Origin: Pseudoalteromonas sp. FUC4 | GTDB taxonomy: Bacteria > Pseudomonadota > Gammaproteobacteria > Enterobacterales > Alteromonadaceae | Reading direction: 5' to 3' | Assembly (NCBI RefSeq): GCF_008370255.1 | Contig: NZ_SEUI01000011.1 | Location: forward strand, 392-59,064 | Length of the DNA stretch: 58,673 nucleotides | Shown here: positions 22,951 through 35,007 of the stretch, one piece after another | How positions within the stretch are numbered: the stretch's first letter is position 1 | Layout of the letters: the number at the start of each line of letters is the position of its first letter | Made by a program: the position numbers and the translations under genes | The notes under the pieces: model-generated | The model's database searches: none | Told to the model about the DNA's origin: nothing | Seen by the model: the letters and a program-made list of their open reading frames with translations, nothing else

Positions 22951-23373
22951 TTAGGTTTGTTTATTAGATTTAGCTGATTTGTTTGGGCGTTTCTTAAAAG
23001 GTGGCGGTTTAGGTGCACCTGGTTTACAGCGTTCGTTAATTTTTCGCCATAATTTAGTAAGTTGTTTGGTTATTTCTTCATTAGACTGTTCATCAATACC
23101 ATTTTTAACCATAAGCACAATATCAATATTATCGATGCTGTGTTGATTTAAACGAAAACTTTCGCGAGCGAGACGTTTAATACGGTTTCGTTGGCATGCC
23201 TTTTTTACGCGTTTTTTAGCAACAGTAAGACCTAACCGAGGTTTTTCTTGGTCATTTGGTTTAGCTAATAGAGTAAAGAAAGGAGTTGCAGCCCGAGCGG
23301 GTTCATTAAATATACGAGAGTAATGCGAGGGAGTTAACAGACGTAACTCCCTGCCAAAGCTAAAGTCTTCCAC
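22951..23373 (-). CDS. rnpA: Ribonuclease P protein component
   Basis: 140 residues, with a longer basic tail than the 119-residue E. coli protein. RnpA binds the M1 RNA and helps it cleave the 5' leader of pre-tRNAs. The RNR motif is QRNRIKRLARESFR (61-74), preceded by the RLGLTVAKKRVKKA strand. The start is GTG at 23371-23373, only 7 bp after the rpmH stop, as in other rpmH-rnpA pairs. The tail (PGAPKPPPFKKRPNKSAKSNKQT) is Lys/Pro-rich and likely disordered. An unusual 129-bp gap separates it from yidD. Confidence 0.97.
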   Translation of the reverse strand: MEDFSFGRELRLLTPSHYSRIFNEPARAATPFFTLLAKPNDQEKPRLGLTVAKKRVKKACQRNRIKRLARESFRLNQHSIDNIDIVLMVKNGIDEQSNEEITKQLTKLWRKINERCKPGAPKPPPFKKRPNKSAKSNKQT

Positions 23374-23380
23374 TTATAAA

Positions 23381-23515
23381 TTAAGCAGAAAGAACTTTGC
23401 GGCCTTTAGCGCGGCGACGTGCTAATACTTTACGGCCATTTACAGTTGCCATGCGAGCACGGAAGCCGTGTGCACGTTTGCGTTTTAAAACGCTAGGTTG
23501 AAAAGTTCTTTTCAT
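23381..23515 (-). CDS. rpmH: 50S ribosomal protein L34
   Basis: 44 residues, starting [20 protein letters not shown] and ending [16 protein letters not shown]34 is a very basic protein of the large ribosomal subunit. The ATG is at 23513-23515. It is the first gene of the rpmH-rnpA-yidD-yidC group and diverges from dnaA across a 518-bp regulatory region. Confidence 0.98.
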
Positions 23516-23528
23516 AACAATCTCATCC

Positions 23529-23957
23529 GATCGGTTAAAGTTAAAACATCCTATACAGGTCGCGATCCTGGCATAGGTGCCATTGCGAGCGCGAGATATT
23601 ATAGAGTAAGTAACGTAAAGTCAATCATAATTACGTTCGCAGTATATAGCCTACTTATGACTCATAAAGAGATCGTGTAGGGCGATCTGTTAGGATCATC
23701 ATAAATAAGAAGTTTTCCACAGCCCCTGTATAAAAAGTGAATAAAAGCGGGGGAAAAGAAAATTGGATCGTAAATTTGGTTCGCGATCTTGGTGTTATTT
23801 TGTTATGATCCCCTCTTCGGATCTAAAATAAAAACTGTTTTAAATCAGTTTGTTAATGATTTTATACATCGATATCAACAATTTTATAAAAATCAATCTT
23901 TTACTTGTGGATAAAGTGCCTTCATAATACGCGGTCTTGGGTCGCTTATTGGACCAT
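23529..23957. other. GATC-rich region with DnaA boxes upstream of dnaA
   Basis: Nine GATC sites lie between 23529 and 23823. DnaA boxes: TTTTCCACA (23713-23721) and a perfect inverted TTATCCACA (23906-23914), the latter about 44 bp upstream of the dnaA -35 box. This fits DnaA autoregulation and SeqA/Dam control of dnaA. It is also where Pseudomonas has its origin, so a second or alternative origin cannot be excluded. No gene is seen between rpmH and dnaA. Confidence 0.6.
23598..23624 (-). promoter_or_regulatory. Likely rpmH promoter
   Basis: On the minus strand, -35 TTGACT (23619-23624) and -10 TATAAT (23598-23603) with a short 15-bp spacer; reading the -35 one base over as ATTGAC gives 16 bp. 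It lies about 85 bp upstream of the rpmH ATG. Confidence 0.5.
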
Positions 23958-23986
23958 TTGAACGCAATAAATGTATGATTTATAAT
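23958..23986 (+). promoter_or_regulatory. dnaA promoter
   Basis: -35 TTGAAC (23958-23963), 17-bp spacer, -10 TATAAT (23981-23986). Transcription would start near 23993, leaving about 40 nt of leader before the GTG start at 24034. This also argues against an ATG at 23992 as start. Confidence 0.75.
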
Positions 23987-24033
23987 CATTAATGATGTGC
24001 GGGAATAAAAATTATATCTCTGGGAGTTTAACT

Positions 24034-25416
24034 GTGTATCTGTCGGTTTGGCAAAGTTGTTTATATGTATTGCAAGATGAGCTGCCTTCGCAGCAATTCA
24101 GTATGTGGGTAAGACCACTACAGGCAGAAAGTACCGAAGATACCTTGACGATTTATGCACCTAATCGCTTTGTGCTTGATTGGGTAAGAGAAAAGTACCT
24201 AAATAGAATTAACGAATTATTAGTAGAAATTTGTGGTGTTGAAGCACCAAAGCTACGTTTTGATGTAGGTAGTAAGCCTTTATTAAATGCGCAAGCTGCA
24301 CCGGTTATAGAAACACAATCTGCACCACAGGCTTCTACAAAACAACAGCCTCGCGAGCAAAAGCCTGTTGTTGAACCTGCACCTAAGTCAGGTTACAAAT
24401 CTAACATTAAAGAAAATTATACCTTTGACAGCTTTGTTGAAGGTAAATCAAACCAATTAGCAAAAGCAGCGGCTACTCAAGTTGCCGACAATCCAGGCTC
24501 TGCTTTTAACCCTGTATTTATTTACGGTGGTACTGGTTTAGGTAAAACTCATTTATTACATGCAGTAGGTAACGGCATTATGGCAAACAAGCCAGATGCT
24601 AAAATTGTTTACATGCATTCAGAGCGCTTTGTTCAAGACATGGTAAAGGCACTACAAAATAATGCGATAGAAGAATTTAAGCGTTATTACCGCAGTGTTG
24701 ACGCATTAATGATTGATGATATTCAATTTTTTGCTAATAAAGAGCGCTCCCAAGAAGAGTTTTTTCATACCTTTAATGCATTACTTGAAGGTAACCAACA
24801 AATTATTTTAACCTCTGACCGTTATCCAAAAGAGATTGAAGGGGTCGAAGACCGTCTTAAATCACGCTTTGGTTGGGGATTAACAATCGCGATTGAGCCA
24901 CCAGAGCTTGAAACTCGCGTTGCTATTTTGATGAAAAAAGCACAGCAAAGTAAGATTAACTTACCACATGAAGTTGCCTTTTTTATCGCCAAAAAATTAC
25001 GTTCAAATGTACGTGAATTAGAAGGCGCACTTAACCGTGTAATCGCTAATGCTAATTTTACAGGTCGTCCAATTTCGATTGATTTTGTAAAAGAAGCACT
25101 ACGCGATTTACTTGCCTTGCAAGATAAGCTGGTTACGATAGATAATATTCAGCGCACCGTGGCTGAGTACTATCGAATTCGGGTGTCAGATCTATTGTCT
25201 AAGCGCCGCAGTCGCTCTATAGCAAGGCCACGTCAAGTTGCCATGGCATTATCTAAAGAATTAACTAATCACAGCTTACCTGAGATTGGTGACGCATTTG
25301 GTGGACGCGATCATACGACCGTATTGCACGCATGTCGTAAGATAAAATCACTACGTGACGAAAGCCACGAAATCAAAGAAGATTACCAAAACTTAATAAG
25401 AACATTGTCATCTTAG
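24034..25416 (+). CDS. dnaA: Chromosomal replication initiator DnaA
   Basis: 460 residues. DnaA-ATP binds the 9-mer boxes at oriC and opens the duplex. The chosen start is GTG at 24034 (then [24 protein letters not shown], matching the E. coli N-terminus), with TGGGAG 7 bases upstream; the frame is open 14 codons further but that part overlaps the transcription start. Domain II (about 85-120) is Gln/Pro-rich. The AAA+ domain has Walker A GGTGLGKT (165-172) and Walker [10 protein letters not shown]. The DNA-binding signature [16 protein letters not shown] is near the C-terminus. It leads the dnaA-dnaN-recF-gyrB group. Confidence 0.98.
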   Translation: MYLSVWQSCLYVLQDELPSQQFSMWVRPLQAESTEDTLTIYAPNRFVLDWVREKYLNRINELLVEICGVEAPKLRFDVGSKPLLNAQAAPVIETQSAPQASTKQQPREQKPVVEPAPKSGYKSNIKENYTFDSFVEGKSNQLAKAAATQVADNPGSAFNPVFIYGGTGLGKTHLLHAVGNGIMANKPDAKIVYMHSERFVQDMVKALQNNAIEEFKRYYRSVDALMIDDIQFFANKERSQEEFFHTFNALLEGNQQIILTSDRYPKEIEGVEDRLKSRFGWGLTIAIEPPELETRVAILMKKAQQSKINLPHEVAFFIAKKLRSNVRELEGALNRVIANANFTGRPISIDFVKEALRDLLALQDKLVTIDNIQRTVAEYYRIRVSDLLSKRRSRSIARPRQVAMALSKELTNHSLPEIGDAFGGRDHTTVLHACRKIKSLRDESHEIKEDYQNLIRTLSS

Positions 25417-25429
25417 GGCTGACTTTATT

Positions 25430-26533
25430 ATGCAAATAACAATATCAAGACAACAATTTTTAAAGCCATTGGTGCAAGTGTCGGGTGCAATAGAGCGCAA
25501 ACACACGCTACCAATCTTATCTAACGTTTTGTTAGTGGTAGAAAACGGACAACTTTCAATGACGGGTACCGACCTTGAAATTGAATTAGTTTCTGGCGTA
25601 TTTGTAGGTGATGATATTGCCGATACAAAACTAACGTTACCCGCTAAAAAGTTACTCGATATTTGTAAAAGTCTACCAGATGGTTCAGACATTACTTTAA
25701 GCTTGCAAGAGCACCAATTACTTTTAACCAGTGGTAAAAGCCGTTTTTCATTAACGACTTTATCTGCTGATGATTTTCCTAATTTAGAACAGTGGGATGG
25801 CGAGGTTGAATTTCAACTAACTCGTTTAGAGCTTCGTAAATTACTCGAAAGCACACATTTTTCGATGGCGAATCAAGACGTACGTTACTACTTAAACGGT
25901 ATGTCGTTTGAAGTAGATAATACAGATATAAAAACAGTGGCAACAGATGGTCACCGTTTAGCTATTGCGCAAAAGCAATTAACGCAATCGCTTAACACTC
26001 AACGTCAATTAATTATACCTCGCAAGGGTGTGCAAGAGATTATGCGCCTTATGGTAGCTGACGATGAATTGGTTACAATTCAGTTTGGTGCTAACCATAT
26101 TCGTATTATTGATATTGAGTTTACTTTTACAAGTAAGCTAGTTGATGGACGTTTTCCTGATTACCGTCGTGTATTACCACGTGGTGGCGACAAAGTAATT
26201 ACAGCTAACCGAGAATGGTTACGTAATGCCTTTCAACGAGTGTCTATTTTATCGAATGAAAAGTTTCGTGGTGTACGCTTAAACCTATCAAACGGTTTAT
26301 TAAAAATTACTGCCAATAACCCAGAGCAAGAACAAGCTGAAGAGGTTGTTGAAGTAAGTTACGAAGGCGCGGACCTAGAAATAGGATTCAACGTGTCTTA
26401 CGTATTAGATGTACTAAACACATTAAAAACAGAAGACGTACTATTTACATTAGCCGACTCAAACAGCAGTGCATTAATTGAAGGTGCAGGCGATGAAGAA
26501 GCAATGTACGTTGTTATGCCTATGCGTTTATAA
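25430..26533 (+). CDS. dnaN: DNA polymerase III beta subunit (sliding clamp)
   Basis: 367 residues (E. coli 366). The ring-shaped dimer tethers polymerase III to DNA. Three clamp folds are seen; typical segments are TLPILSNVLL, DGHRLAIA, FPDYRRVLP and the C-terminal YVVMPMRL that lines the partner-binding cleft. It starts 13 bp after dnaA, with AGGG upstream of the ATG, so it is co-transcribed with dnaA. Confidence 0.98.
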   Translation: MQITISRQQFLKPLVQVSGAIERKHTLPILSNVLLVVENGQLSMTGTDLEIELVSGVFVGDDIADTKLTLPAKKLLDICKSLPDGSDITLSLQEHQLLLTSGKSRFSLTTLSADDFPNLEQWDGEVEFQLTRLELRKLLESTHFSMANQDVRYYLNGMSFEVDNTDIKTVATDGHRLAIAQKQLTQSLNTQRQLIIPRKGVQEIMRLMVADDELVTIQFGANHIRIIDIEFTFTSKLVDGRFPDYRRVLPRGGDKVITANREWLRNAFQRVSILSNEKFRGVRLNLSNGLLKITANNPEQEQAEEVVEVSYEGADLEIGFNVSYVLDVLNTLKTEDVLFTLADSNSSALIEGAGDEEAMYVVMPMRL

Positions 26534-26548
26534 GACTATAAATACATA

Positions 26549-27643
26549 ATGAGCTTAAGTCATTTGAGCCTCAAATATTTTCGTAATATTGAGGCGCTGA
26601 CGCTAGAACCAGTCAACGGCGTTAATATAATTTATGGTGAAAATGGCAGTGGAAAAACCAGCCTTTTAGAGGCTATATATTACCTTTCTCATGGCAAATC
26701 TTTTCGTACTCCAAAACACAAAAGTATTATTGCGCACCAGCAAGAGCAGTTTGTAATTCACGGGCGTAAAACAATACACGATTTATCTATTCCAATTGGT
26801 ATGAGTAAAACGCAAACGGGTGAGACTAATTTAAAAATTCAAGGTAAGGCGAGCCGTAAGATATCAGAACTTGCTCAACTTATGCCTGTACAAATTATTA
26901 CACCAGAGAGTTATTCTTTGTTTTTTGGTGGACCTAAAGAGCGCAGAAAGTTTTTAGATTTAGGTTTGTTCCACGTGGAACATGAGTTCTTTTTTTTGTG
27001 GCAATCATTTAATAAAGTACTTAAACAACGTAATGCATTATTAAAAACTAAGCCCAAGAATTATTTTGACCAAATTAAGTTTTGGGACAAAGAATTTGTT
27101 AGACTGGCTGAAGAAATAAATAAATTAAGATTGGCGTATATAAGTAGGTTTAAGCAGCAATTTTTTGATAAAATGTGTGCAGAATTGACGCTTGTACGTG
27201 ATTTAGAAATGACCTTTAGCGCAGGCTGGAAAGAGACTGAATCTCTTGCAGATGCATTAGAGCAAAACTTTGAGCGAGATGCTCGCCAAGGGTTTACAAG
27301 TAAAGGCCCTCATAAGGCCGATTTTAGTTTTAGTGTCGCTGGCAACAGCGTGGAGAATACATTCTCACGCGGTCAATTGAAGCTATTATTGTATGCGTTG
27401 AAAGTTACGCAAAATAGCTTAATTGAGTCAGAGACAGATAAGCAATCTATATTGCTAATAGATGATTTACCTTCAGAATTAGGCGAAGATACAAAAGAGA
27501 AAGTGGGACAATTACTTGCTCACTGCAGTTCTCAAATTTTTATCTCTTCAATTTTATCTGAAAGTATTTCTGCTGTGGTGGAACCCATGCAACGAGAACT
27601 ACAAATGTTCCACGTGAAACATGGCAACCTAATAACAAGATAA
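26549..27643 (+). CDS. recF: Recombination mediator RecF
   Basis: 364 residues. RecF helps load RecA at gaps through the RecFOR pathway. Walker A GENGSGKT is at 30-37; the SMC-like signature TFSRGQLKLL and the LLIDDLPSELG Walker B are in the C-terminal half. It lies 15 bp after dnaN; its stop is directly followed by the gyrB region. It is unusual in carrying two parS-type palindromes in its coding sequence (26967-26982 and 27606-27621). Confidence 0.97.
   Translation: MSLSHLSLKYFRNIEALTLEPVNGVNIIYGENGSGKTSLLEAIYYLSHGKSFRTPKHKSIIAHQQEQFVIHGRKTIHDLSIPIGMSKTQTGETNLKIQGKASRKISELAQLMPVQIITPESYSLFFGGPKERRKFLDLGLFHVEHEFFFLWQSFNKVLKQRNALLKTKPKNYFDQIKFWDKEFVRLAEEINKLRLAYISRFKQQFFDKMCAELTLVRDLEMTFSAGWKETESLADALEQNFERDARQGFTSKGPHKADFSFSVAGNSVENTFSRGQLKLLLYALKVTQNSLIESETDKQSILLIDDLPSELGEDTKEKVGQLLAHCSSQIFISSILSESISAVVEPMQRELQMFHVKHGNLITR
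26967..26982. other. parS site (perfect palindrome) inside recF
   Basis: TGTTCCACGTGGAACA is a perfect 16-bp palindrome and matches the well-known parS consensus (TGTTTCACGTGAAACA) in its gammaproteobacterial GTTCCACGTGGAAC form. parA and parB are 12-14 kb to the left, so a ParB-binding role is expected. Confidence 0.92.
27606..27621. other. Second parS site at the 3' end of recF
   Basis: TGTTCCACGTGAAACA differs from the classical parS consensus at a single position. It lies 639 bp from the first site (start to start), near the recF stop codon. Confidence 0.88.
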
Positions 27644-30082
<2,439 letters not shown>

Positions 30083-30100
30083 AAATATTACTTACACCGA

Positions 30101-30135
30101 AAAAGGAGCCTAATGGCTCCTTTTTTATTTTTTCA
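30101..30135 (+). terminator. Terminator of the dnaA-dnaN-recF-gyrB operon
   Basis: Stem AAGGAGCC/GGCTCCTT (30103-30110 and 30115-30122) with a TAAT loop, followed by a long T-rich tract, 20 bp after gyrB. Confidence 0.93.
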
Positions 30136-30149
30136 ATTACACAAACTGC

Positions 30150-30178
30150 TTAAAACCTGAGTGTACACACGGTATACT
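30150..30178 (+). promoter_or_regulatory. Possible glyQS promoter
   Basis: -10 TATACT (30173-30178) with a weak -35 TTAAAA (30150-30155) and a 17-bp spacer, between the gyrB terminator and the glyQ start. The -10 is convincing and the -35 is not. Confidence 0.4.
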
Positions 30179-30222
30179 AAGGGTAATTTTCACGCTACTT
30201 CTTAGATAGTAAAAAGCCAAAT

Positions 30223-31125
30223 ATGCAAAAATATGACGTAAAAACCTTTCAAGGTTTGATCCTGGCTTTACAGGATTATTGGGCGCAGCAAGGCTGTGTC
30301 ATTATTCAACCACTTGATATGGAAGTGGGCGCCGGGACATTTCACCCACAAACATTTTTAAAGTCTATTGGTCCAGAGCCAATGTCGAGCGCGTACGTTC
30401 AGCCTTGTCGTCGTCCTACGGATGGCCGCTATGGTGAAAACCCAAATCGCCTACAACATTACTATCAATTCCAAGTAGTTTTAAAGCCATCGCCAGATAA
30501 CATCCAAGAGCTTTACTTAGGCTCATTAGCGGCAATGGGTATCGATACCCTTACTCACGAAGTTCGCTTTGTAGAAGATAACTGGGAATCACCTACGCTA
30601 GGCGCATGGGGCTTGGGTTGGGAAATTTGGTTAAACGGCATGGAAGTAACGCAGTTTACCTACTTCCAACAAGTTGGCGGTATTGAGTGTTCACCTGTAA
30701 CGGGTGAGATTACTTACGGCCTAGAGCGTTTAGCAATGTACATTCAAGGCGTAGATAGCATATACGACCTAGTATGGGCAGACGGTCCACTAGGGCGCGT
30801 AACCTACGGCGACGTGTTCCATCAAAATGAAGTAGAGCAATCTACTTATAATTTTGAACATGCAAACGTAGAAGACTTATTTGCACAGTTTGATAAGTGT
30901 GAAGCAGAAAGCCAAAAGTTAATTGAAGCTAACTTACCACTACCTGCATACGAGCAAGTAATGAAAGCATCGCACGCATTTAACTTACTAGACGCACGCC
31001 ACGCAATTTCGGTAACCGAACGTCAGCGTTATATTTTACGCGTTCGTGCGTTATCGAAAGCGTGTGCACAAAGTTACTATGACAAACGTGAAGCGCTTGG
31101 TTTCCCGCTGTGTAAGGATAAGTAA
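30223..31125 (+). CDS. glyQ: Glycyl-tRNA synthetase alpha subunit
   Basis: 300 residues (E. coli 303). It is the catalytic subunit of the alpha2beta2 bacterial glycyl-tRNA synthetase. Typical segments: [68 protein letters not shown] and [24 protein letters not shown]. Its stop lies one base before the glyS ATG, so the two are translated together. Confidence 0.98.
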   Translation: MQKYDVKTFQGLILALQDYWAQQGCVIIQPLDMEVGAGTFHPQTFLKSIGPEPMSSAYVQPCRRPTDGRYGENPNRLQHYYQFQVVLKPSPDNIQELYLGSLAAMGIDTLTHEVRFVEDNWESPTLGAWGLGWEIWLNGMEVTQFTYFQQVGGIECSPVTGEITYGLERLAMYIQGVDSIYDLVWADGPLGRVTYGDVFHQNEVEQSTYNFEHANVEDLFAQFDKCEAESQKLIEANLPLPAYEQVMKASHAFNLLDARHAISVTERQRYILRVRALSKACAQSYYDKREALGFPLCKDK

Positions 31126-31126
31126 A

Positions 31127-33196
31127 ATGTCAGCACAAAATTTATTAGTAGAAATTGGCACTGAAGAGTTACCACCAAAAGCACTGCGTAAACTAGCAGA
31201 AGCCTTTGCTGCAAACTTAACTCAAGAGCTAGAAACATTAGAATTAGCACACCAAGGCGTAAGCTGGTATGCATCGCCTCGTCGTTTAGGTTTACAAGTA
31301 AAAGCGCTTGAAGCTAAGCAACAAGACAAAGAAGTTGAAAAACGCGGTCCAGCAACTAAAGCCGCATTTGACGGTGACGGTAACCCAACAAAAGCAGCAA
31401 TGGGTTGGGCACGTGGTTGTGGTATTGAAGTAAAAGATGCACAAACACTCGAAACTGACAAAGGCGCATGGTTATTGCACATTGCTAAAGTAGCAGGGCA
31501 AGAAACCAAAGCGTTAATGACAGGTGCAATTACTAAAGCACTCGCTAAATTGCCAATACCTAAACCAATGCGTTGGGGGGCGAATAAAACACAATTTATT
31601 CGACCAGTGCATACGGTAACTATTTTATTTGGTGACGAATTACTTGAAGGCGAAATTCTTGGTAAGCAAATAACTAACCAGCTTCAAGGTCATCGTTTTC
31701 ATCATCCTGAAAAAATTAGCATTAACCATGCAGATGACGTTTTTGACGTACTTAAATCTGCTTACGTTATTGCTGATTACGAACAACGTAAAGCACAAAT
31801 TCGTACGCAAATAGAAGAGGCTGCAAGCGCAGTTAACGCTGTTGTCGCGATGGATGAAGATTTACTAGAAGAAGTAACATCACTTGTAGAGTGGCCAGTT
31901 ACTTTGACGGCAACATTTGAAGAGGCATTTTTAGATGTACCGGCCGAAGCGTTAATTTACACCATGAAAGACGATCAAAAATACTTTCCGTTATTAGATA
32001 AAAACGGCAAACTTTTAAATAAGTTTTTGTTTGTATCTAACATAGAGAGTAAAGATCCAAGTGTGGTTATTTCTGGTAACGAAAAAGTAGTGCGCCCGCG
32101 TTTAGCTGATGCACAGTTCTTCTTTGAAACAGATAAAAAGAAAACATTAGAAAGCCGACTAGAGTCACTTGATAGCGTATTGTTCCAAAAGCAACTTGGT
32201 ACGCTGAAAGATAAGTCTGAGCGTATTAGTGAGCTTGCGGGTTACATTGCTGAGCAATTAGGTGCCGATAAAGTCTTAGCGCAGCGTGCAGGTTTATTAA
32301 GTAAAACAGACTTAATGACTGAAATGGTAATGGAATTTACCGACGTGCAAGGTGTAATGGGAATGCATTACGCTCGCCACGATGGTGAAGCCGAAGATGT
32401 AGCCGTAGCGCAAAACGAGCAATACATGCCACGCTTTGCAGGGGATAACTTACCTACAAACTTAATTAGCTGCGCAGTAGCGATTGCTGATAAGTTTGAC
32501 ACGCTGGTGGGTATTTTTGGTATAGGCCAAGCACCAAAAGGTGACAAAGACCCATTTGCTCTTCGTCGTGCTGCTATAGGTGCACTGCGCATCATGGTAG
32601 AAAAAGAACTACCACTTGATATTTTAGACCTAGTAGCTAAATCGCAAACATTGTTTGGCGACAAGTTAACTAACTTAAATGTATCAACTGACGTATTTGA
32701 ATTTATGCTAGGGCGCTTCCGTGCGTGGTATCAAGACGAAGGTATTGAAGTAGACGTAATTCAAGCAGTGCTTGCACGTCGTCCGACTAAACCTGTTGAT
32801 TTTGACCGCCGTGTTAAAGCCGTAAGCCACTTCCGTACATTAGACACAGCAGAAGCGCTTGCAGCAGCTAATAAGCGTGTAGGTAATATTCTGGCTAAAA
32901 ACGACATTACCAGCCAAGGTAGTGTTGATGAGAGCTTATTAAGCGACGACGCCGAAAAAGTATTAGCATCACAAGTAGCAAAATTTGCCACTGACCTTGC
33001 ACCACTTTATGCAGATGGAAACTACCAAGAAGCATTAAGCCAATTGGCAGGTATTCGTGAAAGTGTTGATAACTTTTTTGACAACGTAATGGTTATGGCT
33101 GACGATGAAGCTGTTAAGCAAAATCGTCTTGCGCTATTAAGCCAGTTAAGCGGATTGTTTTTAGGTATTGCAGATATTTCTGTTTTACAAAAATAA
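31127..33196 (+). CDS. glyS: Glycyl-tRNA synthetase beta subunit
   Basis: 689 residues, the E. coli length, from the ATG at 31127 ([23 protein letters not shown]), with AAGGA upstream inside the glyQ end; the frame is open 27 codons further back but overlaps glyQ. Beta contributes tRNA binding and an HD-like domain ([13 protein letters not shown]). It is followed by a terminator. Confidence 0.98.
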   Translation: MSAQNLLVEIGTEELPPKALRKLAEAFAANLTQELETLELAHQGVSWYASPRRLGLQVKALEAKQQDKEVEKRGPATKAAFDGDGNPTKAAMGWARGCGIEVKDAQTLETDKGAWLLHIAKVAGQETKALMTGAITKALAKLPIPKPMRWGANKTQFIRPVHTVTILFGDELLEGEILGKQITNQLQGHRFHHPEKISINHADDVFDVLKSAYVIADYEQRKAQIRTQIEEAASAVNAVVAMDEDLLEEVTSLVEWPVTLTATFEEAFLDVPAEALIYTMKDDQKYFPLLDKNGKLLNKFLFVSNIESKDPSVVISGNEKVVRPRLADAQFFFETDKKKTLESRLESLDSVLFQKQLGTLKDKSERISELAGYIAEQLGADKVLAQRAGLLSKTDLMTEMVMEFTDVQGVMGMHYARHDGEAEDVAVAQNEQYMPRFAGDNLPTNLISCAVAIADKFDTLVGIFGIGQAPKGDKDPFALRRAAIGALRIMVEKELPLDILDLVAKSQTLFGDKLTNLNVSTDVFEFMLGRFRAWYQDEGIEVDVIQAVLARRPTKPVDFDRRVKAVSHFRTLDTAEALAAANKRVGNILAKNDITSQGSVDESLLSDDAEKVLASQVAKFATDLAPLYADGNYQEALSQLAGIRESVDNFFDNVMVMADDEAVKQNRLALLSQLSGLFLGIADISVLQK

Positions 33197-33213
33197 CACC
33201 GATTAGCAATTTT

Positions 33214-33239
33214 AAAAGCCAGCGTTTTGCTGGCTTTTT
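33214..33239 (+). terminator. Terminator of glyQS
   Basis: 10-bp stem AAAAGCCAGC/GCTGGCTTTT (33214-33223 and 33229-33238) ending in T5, 17 bp after the glyS stop. Confidence 0.92.
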
Positions 33240-33270
33240 AGTTTTCACTGTATGCAAAGGATACCCATTG

Positions 33271-33720
33271 ATGATTTCTATGAAACGAATTTTAACCTTA
33301 GCAATTGCTGGTTTACTTACTGCCTGTACAAGCCAAATTTCGATTAACGATGTATTGCCACAGCAAGAGCTTGACCGCACAATTTACTTACGTGGCGACT
33401 TTACATTGTGGGATGCAGAACCCCAGTATCAGTTTGCGCCAGTTGGCCCTGCGCTTTATCAAGCACAAGTTAAATTTTCGACGCCTGGTAAAGTATATGA
33501 ATTTAAAATAGCCGATGCCGATTTTAGTGAAGGTTATAACTGTGGTTACAGCGATGCACAACCAGCAGGGCAAAGCCTAACACTCGGCCAGCCAGCTATC
33601 GCAGACTGTAATACTATTTATAACTACTTTAGTTTCACACCAGCAATAAAAGGCACGTACATAGTAAGTATTGATTACAGTGACTACGATAAGCCACAAG
33701 TGACGATAACGAAGAAATAG
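33271..33720 (+). CDS. Small lipoprotein with a glycogen-binding-like (E-set) domain
   Basis: 149 residues from the ATG at 33271; AAGGA lies 10 bases upstream, and a TTG one codon earlier or an ATG three codons later are alternatives. Residues 1-19 are a lipoprotein signal ending LLTAC. The rest (TIYLRGDFTLWDAEPQYQF ... LYQAQVKFSTPGKVYEFKIADADFSEGYNCGY) resembles the beta-sandwich E-set/CBM48-like module at the start of some amylases and pullulanases: a strand, a W in the first loop, then YEFKIADADF. Two cysteines (in YNCGY and ADCNT) may form a disulfide. No catalytic domain is attached, so binding of a glycan is only an inference. Confidence 0.7.
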   Translation: MISMKRILTLAIAGLLTACTSQISINDVLPQQELDRTIYLRGDFTLWDAEPQYQFAPVGPALYQAQVKFSTPGKVYEFKIADADFSEGYNCGYSDAQPAGQSLTLGQPAIADCNTIYNYFSFTPAIKGTYIVSIDYSDYDKPQVTITKK

Positions 33721-33823
33721 CTGTAAGCTATAAGTCGTCAGTTTTTAGCTGTTCGAGTGAGCTTAAAGATTTGTGACAAGGACGTTAATATGAAATTGAG
33801 CCTTTGGATTAAGGGGGAGTGCA

Positions 33824-34771
33824 TTGAATAATTATATAGGGTACTGCTATCTAGAAAATGATAAGCCTAGCTTTGAACGAAGTAAATTAACTGAGTCAGA
33901 CTCATTTGAGTGCATAGCAAAACATAAAGTTTTTTTACGAAAGCTAGAGATAGAAAATTTATTTGATGTTTTGATCGAGGAGGTTAAAACATTTAAATCA
34001 TTACTTACTATGGCTCAACTTTCACAAGAGTTTTCAAATTTCTCTGAGGTACATGCTTACATAGAAAATCAAAAAGCACGTACTAAATTAAATATCTCCT
34101 ATCTTAGTATTTTGAATACTGGAAAATTAGTTTTAGATCGGTTGTACATTGAACGTAATAAGTTTTCGATAATTAATGATATCGATCAATCATTATTATC
34201 TGGATTATTGATAGAAAGAGAGAGGATCTTTAAAGAGAATCAGTACTATGTTCTATGCTGTAATTTGAGAAATTTATGCCAACATAAAATGTTACCCGTA
34301 AATGGGCTAACTTTAAAATATCCATCTAAAAGTAAACATGGGAATGGCGTAATAACAAAATTTCAGATTCCACTCGTATTATCGGCAATGGAAGAGAAAG
34401 AAAAGATAAAGTTGTTAAAGGGATTAAACTCTGCATTTAAAGATGAGCTCTTAAAGTATGATTTAGTTGACCTCAACAGAGCGATAGATGGTTATTTTGA
34501 AGGTATTTTTGATTTAATGATAAAACTACGCACTTTGGTAAATAAATCAGTAACTGGGGCTGAAGATTATTTTAGTAAGTTACTTGATCAGAATATAGAC
34601 TTAGACGTGAAGCGACTCTTGGGGCCGCCAGAATTAGTAGTTAACAATGAAAGGAAATTTTACTTGGATTTTGAGTGGTTCCGAGTGGCTCATTATTTAG
34701 AAGAAAAAAACAATTCTCACTTCAAAAGCAGTAATTTAATTAGAACACAGTATTTGAGCAATGAACCTTAA
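33824..34771 (+). CDS. Uncharacterised protein with a HEPN-like RNxxxH motif
   Basis: 315 residues; the family is not recognised with certainty. The start is TTG at 33824 with GGGGGAG 4-5 bases upstream; there is no in-frame ATG nearby. The protein is helical and soluble, without signal or membrane segment. Residues 90-110 ([21 protein letters not shown]) and 141-160 ([20 protein letters not shown]) look like the paired helices of HEPN-type proteins, and R149-N150-x3-H154 matches the RNxxxH active motif of HEPN ribonucleases. Base composition is more AT-rich than in the neighbouring synthetase and fad genes. It is an orphan between conserved genes, converging on tusA with a 4-bp overlap, which suggests a late insertion. 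No partner antitoxin gene is visible. Confidence 0.6.
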   Translation: MNNYIGYCYLENDKPSFERSKLTESDSFECIAKHKVFLRKLEIENLFDVLIEEVKTFKSLLTMAQLSQEFSNFSEVHAYIENQKARTKLNISYLSILNTGKLVLDRLYIERNKFSIINDIDQSLLSGLLIERERIFKENQYYVLCCNLRNLCQHKMLPVNGLTLKYPSKSKHGNGVITKFQIPLVLSAMEEKEKIKLLKGLNSAFKDELLKYDLVDLNRAIDGYFEGIFDLMIKLRTLVNKSVTGAEDYFSKLLDQNIDLDVKRLLGPPELVVNNERKFYLDFEWFRVAHYLEEKNNSHFKSSNLIRTQYLSNEP

Positions 34772-35007
34772 AGCCCTTTCTTCACCACATACCTATACGG
34801 TGCTTCTTCTGCATCTTTAGCCACCAGCGTGTGATCCATAAATGTACAAAAGCTCGGAATGTCGCGAGTAGTTGATGGGTCATCAGCAGTTATTAATAAC
34901 GTTTCACCATCACTCATTTTACGAATAGCAGCACGTACCATCATTACTGGCTCTGGGCAACGAAGGCCTATGGCATCTAATTGGTGATCGGGATTATCAA
35001 AGCTCAT
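34768..35007 (-). CDS. tusA: Sulfurtransferase TusA
   Basis: 79 residues (E. coli 81). TusA takes persulfide sulfur from IscS and passes it on for 2-thiouridine formation in tRNA and other sulfur paths. The active Cys17 lies in [12 protein letters not shown]. The C-terminal part ([13 protein letters not shown]) fits the family. It overlaps the convergent gene at 33824-34771 by 4 bp. No separate terminator is seen, so its transcripts may run antisense into that gene. Confidence 0.95.
   Translation of the reverse strand: MSFDNPDHQLDAIGLRCPEPVMMVRAAIRKMSDGETLLITADDPSTTRDIPSFCTFMDHTLVAKDAEEAPYRYVVKKGL

Noticed and set aside
23992..24033. An upstream ATG that would lengthen DnaA by 14 residues
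   Set aside because: It coincides with the predicted transcription start and its residues do not match any DnaA N-terminus; GTG at 24034 has a good ribosome site.
33720..33755. Repeat-like AGCTGTAAGCTATAAG sequence after the small lipoprotein
   Set aside because: Only one imperfect copy is present in the window, so no repeat family can be supported.
33790..33831. A 13-codon open frame ([13 protein letters not shown]) overlapping the start of the HEPN-like gene, as a leader peptide
   Set aside because: It has no clear ribosome site and no hairpins that would suggest attenuation; its only notable trait is the overlap.
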